From an uncultured Anaerolineaceae bacterium (GTDB taxonomy: Bacteria > Chloroflexota > Anaerolineae > Anaerolineales > Anaerolineaceae), in NCBI GenBank assembly GCA_937897615.1, contig CALCNO010000032.1, positions 130,949 through 194,948 on the forward strand: 64,000 nt of DNA, written 5' to 3'. The translations under genes and the position numbers were made by a program. Each line of letters begins with the position of its first letter. Within the stretch, counting starts at the first letter, position 1. Shown here piece by piece: positions 31,295 to 38,803 of the stretch. Below the pieces are notes generated by a model. That model was given only the letters and a program-made list of their open reading frames with translations. It did not search any database and was not told the origin of the DNA.

Positions 31295-31308
31295 ATACCG
31301 GTAGGTAT
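31295..31308. promoter_or_regulatory. ATACC-N4-GGTAT operator upstream of the GH13 gene
   Basis: ATACC GGTA GGTAT, 20 bases upstream of the GH13 start. The same half-sites with the same 4-base spacing occur in the promoter of the TetR gene starting at 31893. It implies that that TetR represses the enzyme. Confidence 0.6.
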
Positions 31309-31326
31309 AGGATTGAGATAAAAAAA

Positions 31327-31893
31327 TTATGAGAAGATGCCGTGCATGAATTGATGCACCACTTTGTAGATCAACTGGTCGTCCACTTTGGCTTGCCCGT
31401 TCAGCGCCAGGGTGATGTAGGTGTTGAGCAATCCGATGAACGAAGCGGCGTAGGCCTGCTGGCGGTCTTTCATGTTGCCGTGATCTTTGGCGGCTTCGGC
31501 GAAGAAGGCTTCCATCAGGTCGGCCTGGCGCAGGCGGTATTCGCGCGTGACCCTGAAAGGCTCGCTTTCCACCGGCGCCAGCGTGAGCGAGAGGTACAGG
31601 CGGTAGAGATGCGGGGTATGCTGGGCAAAGGCAAAATGCGCCCGCGCGATCTGCTCCAGGCCTTTGGTCACGTCATGCGCATAGGCGGCGGTCTGCGTCA
31701 GCTCGGCCAGAAAAGGCGCAAAGCGCTCCTCAAAGAGCGTGGCCAGCAGGCCGCTTTTGCTGCCAAAGTAATAGTACAGCGTGGGCTTGGTAATGCCCGC
31801 AGCGGCGGCAATTTCCTGCACGCCCACGGCTTCGTAGCCGCGCAGGCTAAAGGCTTCCAGCGCCCGGTCGAGGAGATTCTCGCGGTTATTCAT
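31327..31893 (-). CDS. TetR-family regulator (upstream of GH13 gene)
   Basis: 188 residues from the ATG at 31893. Helix-turn-helix: Y-E-A-V-G-V-Q-E-I-A-A-A-A-G-I-T-K-P-T-L-Y-Y-Y-F-G-S-K-S-G-L-L. The C-terminal domain resembles TetR_C proteins of the AcrR type. Its own promoter contains a near-perfect operator, so it is autoregulated. The same half-sites lie in front of the GH13 gene 51 bases downstream of its stop. The inducer is unknown; a sugar-related signal would fit the enzyme. Confidence 0.88.
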   Translation of the reverse strand: MNNRENLLDRALEAFSLRGYEAVGVQEIAAAAGITKPTLYYYFGSKSGLLATLFEERFAPFLAELTQTAAYAHDVTKGLEQIARAHFAFAQHTPHLYRLYLSLTLAPVESEPFRVTREYRLRQADLMEAFFAEAAKDHGNMKDRQQAYAASFIGLLNTYITLALNGQAKVDDQLIYKVVHQFMHGIFS

Positions 31894-31900
31894 CAACAGT

Positions 31901-31929
31901 AGTATACCGTTCGGTATACAATCTGTCAA
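31901..31929 (-). promoter_or_regulatory. Promoter and operator of the second TetR gene
   Basis: Minus strand TTGACA (31929-31924), 17 bases, TATACT (31906-31901). The inverted repeat GTATACCG-TT-CGGTATAC (31902-31919) overlaps the spacer and -10, so a bound TetR dimer would block it. Confidence 0.8.
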
Positions 31930-31965
31930 GATGGAAAACGAGATGCGGTTCTATGCGGCGGCAGA

Positions 31966-32769
31966 TTACTTCGGCAGGATTGATTTCATCTGCTGGTAGA
32001 TCAGGCGCGCAGCGCGGCGCGGCGCCAGCCGGTAAAGGAAGTCCATCATCCTGGCGTCCGATCCGATAATTATGCGGTAGCTGTCCTTTTCGATGCCCGC
32101 AATGATCTGGGCGCCGGCATCTTGCGGCTCGGTCATTTTGATCTTGCTGGAAGACGCATCGACCCCTTCCATCACGATGCCGGAATTGGCGGCGATGTTG
32201 GTGTGAATGGCGCCGGGGAAGACCACCGTCACATGCACGCCGGTGCCCTGCAATTCGGAGTTCAGCCCTTCGGTGAACAGCTTGACCGCTGCCTTGGAAG
32301 CACCGTAAAGGGTTTGCCCCGGCACCGGCAGGAACCCGCCCATGCTGGAGACGTTGGTGATGTTGGCTTCCGGCCGCGCGATCAGATGCGACAGGAAGGC
32401 TTTGGTCATGTAGAGCATGCCCCAAAAGTTGACGTTCATCACGCGCTCAATTTCCGGGAAGTCCAGGTCTTTGAAGGGCACAAACTTTTGGATCACGCCG
32501 GCCACGTTCACCAGCCCGTCCACGGCGCCGTGTGCGGCGATGACAGCCGCGGGCAATGCTGCCGTCTGCGTCTTATCGGTGATGTTGGCCACGTGGGTGG
32601 AGAGGCCGGCACTGAGGCTGCCCGCCAGGGATGCAGTTTCTTTAAGCCCGTTCTCGCTGATATCCACCGCGGCCACTCTGGCGCCTTTTTTGAGCAGTTG
32701 CAGCACCACCTCTCGGCCAATGCCATTGCCCCCACCGGTTACCACAAATACCTTTCCAGTTACGTTCAT
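31966..32769 (-). CDS. Short-chain dehydrogenase/reductase
   Basis: 267 residues from the ATG at 32769, six bases after AGGAGG-ATGGCA (in-frame ATGs at 32775 and 32790 are possible). T-G-G-G-N-G-I-G is the cofactor glycine motif, N-V-A-G the strand-4 motif, and Y-G-A-S-K the catalytic Tyr and Lys; the catalytic Ser lies in N-V-S-S-M-G-G. Asp in A-V-D-I-S after strand 2 suggests NAD rather than NADP. The C-terminal tail R-L-A-P-R-R-A-A-R-L-I-Y-Q-Q-M resembles membrane-touching lipid-metabolising SDRs. Substrate unknown. Confidence 0.9.
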   Translation of the reverse strand: MNVTGKVFVVTGGGNGIGREVVLQLLKKGARVAAVDISENGLKETASLAGSLSAGLSTHVANITDKTQTAALPAAVIAAHGAVDGLVNVAGVIQKFVPFKDLDFPEIERVMNVNFWGMLYMTKAFLSHLIARPEANITNVSSMGGFLPVPGQTLYGASKAAVKLFTEGLNSELQGTGVHVTVVFPGAIHTNIAANSGIVMEGVDASSSKIKMTEPQDAGAQIIAGIEKDSYRIIIGSDARMMDFLYRLAPRRAARLIYQQMKSILPK

Positions 32770-32927
32770 TGCCATCCTCCTTTGTCTCATGTCTCGACAG
32801 TGCAGGATGCCATGTTGGTGTCAGAGTTGTGCTGCAAGTCACTTTTATTATTGATAATAAATGTCAAGATTATCATATATATTATATAAATATTTTGTAT
32901 GCGCTTCAATCCCCTTTTGCCGGTAAA

Positions 32928-33377
32928 ATGGAACAAAATCCAATGACCGAGGACCCCATGCCGCTCAAGTTTGCCCGCCTGACCCCCGCCGCCAAAGCCC
33001 CCATGCGCAAGCACCCCACCGATGCCGGGGTGGACGTGTACGCGCTGGAAGATACGGTTGTGCGCCCGTTCTCTTATGCCAACGTGCATACCGGCATCAC
33101 CATTGAGGTGCCCGCCGGCACCATGCTGGAGGTGCGCCCCAAGGGGCGTAACAACCACCTGACCGGTTCCGGGGTGATCGATGCCGGCTACCAGGGCGAG
33201 ATCGTCATCAAGGTGGTCAATTACACCTGGCGGCGCCTGCGCCTGCGTGCCGGCGAGGCCATTGCGCAGCTGGTGCAGCTGCCGGTGATCTGCGAGCCGG
33301 TGGAAGAGGTTGCGCCGGAGCGCATCCACGCCGAACCCTCCGCCCGCGGCGGCAGCGGCGGCATCCATTCCACCTGA
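32928..33377 (+). CDS. dut: dUTP diphosphatase-like protein
   Basis: 149 residues if the ATG at 32928 is used; ATGs at 32943 and 32958 are also in frame. Motif 1 is D-A-G-V-D-V-Y-A-L, motif 3 G-V-I-D-A-G-Y-Q-G-E-I with the catalytic Asp, motif 4 G-E-A-I-A-Q-L-V-Q-L, motif 5 A-R-G-G-S-G-G-I-H-S-T. Motif 2 reads R-P-K-G-R-N-N rather than R-P-R-S-G, losing the usual Ser. The enzyme would hydrolyse dUTP to dUMP and diphosphate as a trimer. A TAAAAT box at 32924-32929 makes a short leader and the 32943 start plausible. The gene stands alone. Confidence 0.8.
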   Translation: MEQNPMTEDPMPLKFARLTPAAKAPMRKHPTDAGVDVYALEDTVVRPFSYANVHTGITIEVPAGTMLEVRPKGRNNHLTGSGVIDAGYQGEIVIKVVNYTWRRLRLRAGEAIAQLVQLPVICEPVEEVAPERIHAEPSARGGSGGIHST

Positions 33378-33464
33378 AAGTACGCAGGCTTCAAACGCAC
33401 CAAAAAGCCGTATCATAGGTGTGCACAGAGTACACGTTGATTAACGGCAAGGAGGGGAAGGGAT

Positions 33465-33803
33465 ATGTACGAGCGCCATAACCAACCGCTGCTTTCGCGC
33501 CGCGCCTTTGCCAGGCGCATGGCCGTTCATCTCTTGGTGGCCTTTGGGCTGCTGGTGGTTTCGCTGGGGGCGGGTGTGCTGGGATACCGCGGCTTTGAGG
33601 GCCTTTCCTGGCTGGACTCGTTGCTCAATGCCTCCATGATCCTGGGCGGCATGGGCGAGGTGGCCCCGCTGATGACCGCGGGCGGCAAGATCTTCGCCTC
33701 CGTCTATTCGCTTTTCTCCGGCATGGTCTTTCTGGTGGTGGCGGGGGTGATGGTGGCGCCGGTGGCACACCGCATCTTACACCGCATGCATTTGGACAAA
33801 TAA
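33465..33803 (+). CDS. Two-helix channel-like membrane protein
   Basis: 112 residues, RBS AAGGAGG. Two membrane helices (about 22-40 and 76-98) flank a re-entrant-type segment L-L-N-A-S-M-I-L-G-G-M-G-E-V at 53-66. The helix-pore-helix order and the final V-A-P-V-A-H-R-I-L-H-R resemble Ion_trans_2-type potassium channel modules, but the filter T-V-G-Y-G is replaced by I-L-G-G-M-G-E. It could be an oligomeric channel with altered selectivity or a relative that no longer conducts. No regulatory domain is attached. The family is not named with confidence. Confidence 0.45.
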   Translation: MYERHNQPLLSRRAFARRMAVHLLVAFGLLVVSLGAGVLGYRGFEGLSWLDSLLNASMILGGMGEVAPLMTAGGKIFASVYSLFSGMVFLVVAGVMVAPVAHRILHRMHLDK

Positions 33804-33806
33804 CAA

Positions 33807-33829
33807 ACACCCCCGGAAGGGGGTGTTTT
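33807..33829 (+). terminator. Terminator of the channel-like gene
   Basis: ACACCCCC (33807-33814), GGAA, GGGGGTGT (33819-33826), then TTT. Four bases after the stop codon. Confidence 0.85.
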
Positions 33830-33845
33830 ATTCGCTCGTGGTATC

Positions 33846-34475
33846 TTACGGCTGCCGATGGAAGACCATCGGGGTGGGGGTGTTGGCGGTGCCTTCCGTG
33901 CTCACCGTGAGGATATCTGCGCTGCACGTATACACGCCGCTGGCCGGAGAGCCAAAGATCAGCGTGGGGGGCGTGCCGGGGTAATCCAGATATGTGCCGT
34001 TCATGTAAATGCGCCAGCCGGTGATCTCGCTGCTGGAGGAAGTATTGTTGAAGAGAATTTCATCGTTGGCAGTGCTAAAGGTGCCCTCTGCCAGCAGGTT
34101 GGCCGAGGCTTCCATGAAGTTGCTGGCGTCCATATCAATGCGCAGCACAAAGCCGTCGGAGGCATAGGTGTAATTGGCGCCGTCAAACTGCATCGTCAGG
34201 ATGCCCTCCTGCACGTGAAAAGTAGGCATGGGGATCAGGGTGGCCATCAGCTCCTGCACGCTTTCGTGGTCCATCACCCAGTTCCCCTGCAGGCAGGCAT
34301 CTCGGTCAGAGGCGGTGGGGGCCACGATTGCGGTTTCCATCGTTTCAGCAGTGGGCGCAACGGTACTCTCCTGGGTGGCTTCTTCGCCGCTGCCGGCCAG
34401 GAAGGGCAGGGAACAGGCAGTGGTCGCCAGGACAAGGGCTAATAGAATGGGAATAAAACGCACGGTTCTTTTCAT
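33846..34475 (-). CDS. Lipoprotein of unknown function
   Basis: 209 residues from the ATG at 34475 (TAGGAG upstream). The signal ends L-A-T-T-A-C21-S. A Glu/Thr/Ala-rich linker (about 28-55) precedes a beta-rich domain with C-L-Q-G-N-W-V-M-D-H-E-S and repeated strand patterns such as G-I-L-T-M-Q-F-D-G-A-N-Y-T-Y. The W/G opening and the size suggest a lipocalin-like or DUF-type extracellular beta domain. It is divergent from the fibronectin-like lipoprotein gene across 252 bases that hold TATAAT at 34609-34614 and a near-palindrome GGATATTAATTATCC at 34490-34504. Confidence 0.55.
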   Translation of the reverse strand: MKRTVRFIPILLALVLATTACSLPFLAGSGEEATQESTVAPTAETMETAIVAPTASDRDACLQGNWVMDHESVQELMATLIPMPTFHVQEGILTMQFDGANYTYASDGFVLRIDMDASNFMEASANLLAEGTFSTANDEILFNNTSSSSEITGWRIYMNGTYLDYPGTPPTLIFGSPASGVYTCSADILTVSTEGTANTPTPMVFHRQP

Positions 34476-34727
34476 GGATACTCCTAATTGGATATTAATT
34501 ATCCATATTAGTTTAACAAAGATATGGCGGATGTCAACCTTGGATTTTGCGCACACAGGCGTTTGCCCTGTTTGCAAACCTGTATGTCGAAATTGCGCCT
34601 TTCTGCCCTATAATCAGAATGAGTACATGGCTGGTTTTCCAGGGGAAACTTACACCACCCACCATCTTTGGAAAACTTTTTGTAAAAGAAGCAGTTGCAC
34701 CTGAGTGGTTTCACACGGGAGGTATGT

Positions 34728-36242
34728 ATGCTAAAACGCGCATCAATTTCGATCCTTGTGATGGCAATGCTCGTGCTGGCGGCCTGCGACCAGGCCCCCA
34801 CGCCGACGGCCAACCCCGTCAGCGAAGCTGACATGTCCACGCTGGTGGCACTGGCGACCAGTGTGGCCGCCGCCAGCGAAGCGGCGCCCTCGGCGGAAGC
34901 GCAGCAGCAGCCCACTGCCGCCGAAGCCTCCCCGGTGGAGCAGCCGGCAACGCACACCCCGGTGCCGGCATCCATCACCGTTACCGGCGCCACCGAAACC
35001 GCAGCCGGCAAGATCACCGTCTTCTGGGACGCCATCGGCGATTTTCCCTCCGGCTTTAAAGTGGTCTGGACGGATGTTCAGGGGCTGCCCACCTTCCCGG
35101 AGAACACCAACCTTTATGTGAACGACGCCAACGCGCGCTCGGCTACCATCGGCGTTGAGACCGGCAAGATCTACTACCTGCGCGTGTGCCGTTTTACCGG
35201 CGACGGCTGCGATACCTACAGCAACCTGTGGATCTTTGCCCTGCAATTGACGGAACTGACCCCGCAGGGTACTGCCACCCAGGGCGCGGCGGCCACAGCC
35301 ACCAAAACGCCCAAACCGGTTACCGGGGCCACTGCCACCAGCAGCAAGGTGATCAAGATTCTGGAGATGAAGGGCGGCGAGGACGGCAAGGCCTACATCA
35401 AGTGGCAGTCCAGCTACAATCCCTCGGCGGGCTTTAAGATCGTTTACTCCACCAGCAACCAGACCCCCACCTACGGCACCGACCCGTATTTCTACATTTC
35501 CAAGAACACCACGCGCGAGGCCTGGGTGGATGGCGTGCAGGGAACCACCTACTACTACCGCATTTGCGGCTACACCGGTTCCGTGTGCGAAGTTTACTCG
35601 CCGACCTACACCTACAAGTTCCCCGGCAACACGCCCACCCCCAAACCCTCGGCCACGCCAGACGGTTCCACGCTGAGCATCACCAGCATCGCCGATAGCG
35701 CCCCCGGCGCCGTGCAGGTCACCTGGAGCGCCAGCGGCTCCTTCCCCAACGGCTACAAGGTGGTGTACTCGCAGACCAACCCGCTGCCGACAATGGCGGA
35801 CGGCTATGTGTATGTGGATAACGAGTCCACCCATACGGCGGTTGTCTCCGGGCTGGAACCCGGCAAGCAGTATTACTTCCGTGTGTGCAAGTATTACGGC
35901 GGCAATTGCACCATCTACTCGGCGGCCAGCACCTTTACCGTGGCGGCCGCAGCCGAAGAATCCGGCTTCACCCTTTCTGAGGTGAGCAACGTGGTGGGCA
36001 GTGTGGAGATTGCCTGGAGCATCAGCAGCAACAGCGCCAACGGCTACAAAGTGCTCATGTCTGCCACCGAGCCGGTGCCCGCCGACGCCTACCTGGCGCT
36101 GGTGAGCGACCCCGCCACCCACAACTATGTAGACGCCTCGACGCCCGAAGGAACGGTGTACTACCGTGTATGCCGCTGGTCTGGCTCGTGGTGCCTTTCC
36201 TACTCCAACACCCTGGCGGTGACCATCACCGCCGCGCCGTAA
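34728..36242 (+). CDS. Lipoprotein with four fibronectin-III-like repeats, each with CX6C
   Basis: 504 residues from the ATG at 34728 (GGGAGG five bases upstream). Lipobox V-L-A-A-C20-D, then a Thr/Pro/Glu linker to about 75. Four repeats of about 95-100 residues follow, each with V-x-W, G-(F/Y)-K-(V/I)-(V/L), Y-Y-x-R-(V/I)-C and a second cysteine: C-R-F-T-G-D-G-C, C-G-Y-T-G-S-V-C, C-K-Y-Y-G-G-N-C, C-R-W-S-G-S-W-C. Thus CX6C is preserved in every repeat, probably a disulfide-closed hairpin. Linkers T-K-T-P-K and T-P-T-P-K separate repeats 1-3. Such proteins commonly bind surface polymers. Not otherwise recognised. Confidence 0.65.
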   Translation: MLKRASISILVMAMLVLAACDQAPTPTANPVSEADMSTLVALATSVAAASEAAPSAEAQQQPTAAEASPVEQPATHTPVPASITVTGATETAAGKITVFWDAIGDFPSGFKVVWTDVQGLPTFPENTNLYVNDANARSATIGVETGKIYYLRVCRFTGDGCDTYSNLWIFALQLTELTPQGTATQGAAATATKTPKPVTGATATSSKVIKILEMKGGEDGKAYIKWQSSYNPSAGFKIVYSTSNQTPTYGTDPYFYISKNTTREAWVDGVQGTTYYYRICGYTGSVCEVYSPTYTYKFPGNTPTPKPSATPDGSTLSITSIADSAPGAVQVTWSASGSFPNGYKVVYSQTNPLPTMADGYVYVDNESTHTAVVSGLEPGKQYYFRVCKYYGGNCTIYSAASTFTVAAAAEESGFTLSEVSNVVGSVEIAWSISSNSANGYKVLMSATEPVPADAYLALVSDPATHNYVDASTPEGTVYYRVCRWSGSWCLSYSNTLAVTITAAP

Positions 36243-36262
36243 GCGGCGTGCGATTAACGATA

Positions 36263-36296
36263 AAGGACGGCTCTCTCGGGCCGTCCTTTTTTATTT
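36263..36296 (+). terminator. Terminator of the fibronectin-like lipoprotein gene
   Basis: AAAGGACGGC (36263-36272) pairs with GCCGTCCTTT (36281-36290), then further T. It lies 20 bases past the stop. Confidence 0.85.
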
Positions 36297-36313
36297 ATGC
36301 GTCTTTGGGGGAA

Positions 36314-36658
36314 TTAGACCGTGCCGCCGTAGCGCGCGTTGGCCAGCGGGAAGACGTTGATCACCGGCTCCTCGTAGGGATGCACCTCGCGCACAGCCTG
36401 GATGGCCTCTGCCAGGTATTCCTCGCGGCAGTTGACCTCAATACGGTATTCAGTGCCGGTGAACAGCTTGCCTACCTCGCCCAGCGCGGGGGAGGCGCCT
36501 TCAGTGGCGCACCACTGCCCCTGCACCTCGCTGACGCTGGCGCAGTGGGTGTAGTGGCCGATCTCACCGGCGTGGGCGTTGGCCAGGGCGTTGAGCACCT
36601 CGTCCACGGCCTCTTCAGGGATAAAGACTTCCAGTTTGTAAAAAGGGGAAGGGTTCAT
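36314..36658 (-). CDS. YqfO/NIF3-associated PII-like domain protein
   Basis: 114 residues with the fold order of the CutA1/PII-like insert of NIF3 proteins. Matching segments are Y-K-L-E-V-F-I-P-E-E-A-V-D-E-V-L-N-A-L-A-N-A near the start, G-H-Y-T-H-C-A, then V-G-K-L-F-T-G-T-E-Y-R-I-E-V-N and V-R-E-V-H-P-Y-E-E-P-V-I-N-V-F-P-L. Free-standing versions exist in many bacteria without known function. Glu and His residues in H-P-Y-E-E could bind metal in trimers. It lies 17 bases after the stop of the upstream zinc-ribbon gene, so they may be cotranscribed. Confidence 0.75.
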   Translation of the reverse strand: MNPSPFYKLEVFIPEEAVDEVLNALANAHAGEIGHYTHCASVSEVQGQWCATEGASPALGEVGKLFTGTEYRIEVNCREEYLAEAIQAVREVHPYEEPVINVFPLANARYGGTV

Positions 36659-36675
36659 TTTGGCTCCACAGAGAG

Positions 36676-37338
36676 TTAGAACAGCCGGCCGATAAAATAG
36701 CCGATGAATCCAAAGATCAGGCCGCCCAACGCCCCCAACCAGGGGCGCAGGCGTTGATAAGTCCGCAGCGCGCCGTTGCTGGTGCCGCGGCGGCTGCCCA
36801 GCAGTGCCAGCAGCATCGCTCCGGCGGTGGCAAGCAGGGCGCTCAGGGGGGTAAGGCCAAGCAAGCGGCCTGCCAGCAGCCCGGCCAGCGCCCCTACGGG
36901 CGCCGAGAAGAGCGTGAAAATGGCGCGTTTGGTCGCCAGCCCCACCGCCACACCGGCCAGTGCGCCGCCGACCACGGCCATCAGGAAGAAGGCAAACGTG
37001 CGCGAGGAACTGCCTGCGCCGAATCCAATGATCAGCGCGGCCATGCTGATGGCGCCAGCTTCTGCCAGGGTGCGCAGCACCAGACCCCCTGCCACGGCCC
37101 CGGCGCTTGCCAGGCCGCCGCCGGTTGAGGCGAGGCTTTCCTGGATCTGCTCTCCCAGCGTGGATTGCGGCTGGGCGGGCGTGGATGGAATGGTGTTCAC
37201 CAGCGGGGTGCTGGCTGCGGGGGTGGTGCTCACGGGTGCGCGCGGCAATTCCAGCGGCGCACCGCAGGCGATACAGGTTTGCGCGCCGGCGTCATTGGCG
37301 GCAGTGCAATAAGGGCAGGAGATCGTTTTGGCGGCCAT
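36676..37338 (-). CDS. Zinc-ribbon membrane protein
   Basis: 220 residues. The N-terminus has two CXXC pairs (C-P-Y-C at 8-11, C-I-A-C at 22-25) forming a zinc ribbon. A Thr/Pro-rich stretch (35-60) leads to five or six hydrophobic helices rich in Gly and Ala (about 75-220). The pattern of cytosolic zinc ribbon plus membrane block is common in uncharacterised Chloroflexota and Actinobacterial proteins. It starts 21 bases after the M23 peptidase stop region on the same strand order, and may share its transcript. No function is assigned. Confidence 0.55.
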   Translation of the reverse strand: MAAKTISCPYCTAANDAGAQTCIACGAPLELPRAPVSTTPAASTPLVNTIPSTPAQPQSTLGEQIQESLASTGGGLASAGAVAGGLVLRTLAEAGAISMAALIIGFGAGSSSRTFAFFLMAVVGGALAGVAVGLATKRAIFTLFSAPVGALAGLLAGRLLGLTPLSALLATAGAMLLALLGSRRGTSNGALRTYQRLRPWLGALGGLIFGFIGYFIGRLF

Positions 37339-37359
37339 TGTCTTACCTCACGACAGAGA

Positions 37360-38754
37360 TCAATAGGAATTGTATTTGTTGCTCAGCCAGTCGCTGGGGT
37401 CCACCGGCACGCCGCCAACGTACACCTCAAAGTGGAGATGCGGCCCGCTGACGCGCCCGGTGGCGCCCACCATGCCGATCTTACGCCCGGCTTCCACGTA
37501 ATCACCCACGGCCACATCAATTTCGGAAAGATGCGCATAGCCGGTGTACACCCCCCAGCCGTGCGAGATGATGACGGCATTGCCGCGCACGGCCAGTTCA
37601 CCCGCAAAGACCACGGTGCCGTTGGCGGCAGCGTAAGCCGGGTCCATCGGGCTGCCCACAAAGTCCAGCCCGCCGTGATAGTAAATGTAAGCGCTGCCGT
37701 TAAAGGAACGCAGCCGCCCAAAGGTGGAGGTGAGCAGGTCGGGGTAGGGGTCTGGCGCAACAAAGTTGCTCCATTGGCGCTCGGCGGGGGCAGGCGTGGT
37801 GAGTTCATGCAGGTGCTCGGTCTCCGGCACGGTCACCGCCGGGTCGATGTACTCGTCCTTCACCTCAAGCGGCACATCCACGCCGTAATCCGTCTGGCGC
37901 AGGCGCAGGGTGGTTTGCGTGGTGTAACTGCTGCCATCGGGGTTGGTGAGGGTGATCACCAGCGGCATCAGGCCGGGGTCGTGCATGCGCTCAATGCCCT
38001 GCAGGGCCACCAGGCTGCCATCGGAGGCAGGGAAGAAGTTGAGGGTGTAATTTTCCAGTGTGCCGCTGATGGCGGCGCTGCCAAAGCCGGTGGCGCGCAG
38101 TTCGGTGGTTTTCCCCTGGAGCAGCGGGGTTGGAGAGATATTTAATGAAGAGAGTGCCGGGATATCCGTGTTGGCAGCGGGGGCCTGGTCTGCCGGCAAA
38201 AAGAGGATGCCGTTGGGCAGCAGATCCCAGCTGGCGGCCAGATCGTTGAAGACCGCCGGCAGCCACGGGTTCACGCCCTGGCGCACGGCCAGTTCCAGGT
38301 CGGTCATGCCGCTGGTGAGGGGGATCTCCGTCTGCGGGAGTTCATCCTTGTAGATGACGTAATAATTCTGCCCGGCATAGAGGGCCTCGGGATTGGTGAT
38401 GAAGTTGATGCGGTTCATCAGCGCGGCGGGCACGCGCGTGCGCTGGTTGAAAGCCTGCAGCGCTTCAAAGGCCGGCAGCGTCACGGGGATCACCTCGCCC
38501 TGCACATCTTCAAAACCGGGGATCACCAGCACGGTGCCGGCAGACAGCACGTTGGGGTCGGGGATGTTGTTGGCCAGCAGCAGGCGCGTGACGGTGGTGT
38601 GAAAGTCTGCGGCGATGGAAGAGAGGTAATCGCCCGCACGCACGGTGTAGGTAAGGCCGCCGGTTTGCGCCGCGGCGGGGCGGGGCAGCGCCAGCGCCAC
38701 TAGGGCAGCGATGGTGAGCACCCGCAATGTATTTCGCAGGAAGGAGGGTTTCAT
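37360..38754 (-). CDS. Secreted LysM plus M23-family peptidoglycan peptidase
   Basis: 464 residues. Signal peptide 1-30 (A-L-P-R-P-A-A-A-Q). LysM at about 34-79 (Y-T-V-R-A-G-D-Y-L-S-S-I-A) anchors it to peptidoglycan. After a beta-rich middle domain comes the LytM/M23 domain, with H-G-G-L-D and the closing G-P-H439-L-H441-F-E as zinc ligands. It would cut peptide cross-links. Its signal peptide and 5' leader are close copies of those of the CHAP-domain gene 1.8 kb away. The middle region (about 90-340) is not recognised. Confidence 0.9.
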   Translation of the reverse strand: MKPSFLRNTLRVLTIAALVALALPRPAAAQTGGLTYTVRAGDYLSSIAADFHTTVTRLLLANNIPDPNVLSAGTVLVIPGFEDVQGEVIPVTLPAFEALQAFNQRTRVPAALMNRINFITNPEALYAGQNYYVIYKDELPQTEIPLTSGMTDLELAVRQGVNPWLPAVFNDLAASWDLLPNGILFLPADQAPAANTDIPALSSLNISPTPLLQGKTTELRATGFGSAAISGTLENYTLNFFPASDGSLVALQGIERMHDPGLMPLVITLTNPDGSSYTTQTTLRLRQTDYGVDVPLEVKDEYIDPAVTVPETEHLHELTTPAPAERQWSNFVAPDPYPDLLTSTFGRLRSFNGSAYIYYHGGLDFVGSPMDPAYAAANGTVVFAGELAVRGNAVIISHGWGVYTGYAHLSEIDVAVGDYVEAGRKIGMVGATGRVSGPHLHFEVYVGGVPVDPSDWLSNKYNSY

Positions 38755-38778
38755 AATTCCTTATTGTAAACGAGATTA
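38752..38778 (-). repeat. Leader repeat, copy 1 (M23 gene)
   Basis: The sequence from the ATG back through the leader (plus strand CATAATTCCTTATTG then TAAACGAGATT) recurs with one change at 40541-40567 in front of the CHAP gene. With the similar signal peptides it marks a duplication of the 5' end. No clear ribosome site is seen in the repeat except the AAGGAAT next to the ATG. Confidence 0.7.
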
Positions 38779-38803
38779 CGCCGGGCGGCTTTCCCTTTTG
38801 GGG

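Noticed and set aside
29836..31332. A 498-codon plus-strand open frame opposite the GH13 gene
   Set aside because: The GH13 motifs on the minus strand are unambiguous; this frame is antisense with no start signal.
32852..32875. TGATAAT-N10-ATTATCA as operator of the SDR gene
   Set aside because: The inverted repeat is real, but AT-rich context and lack of a matching -10 make the case too weak to list.
34559..34590. Hairpin or riboswitch in the 252-base gap before the fibronectin-like lipoprotein
   Set aside because: An imperfect stem around GTTTGCAAAC lies upstream of the TATAAT box, so it would not be in the transcript; no known riboswitch pattern fits.
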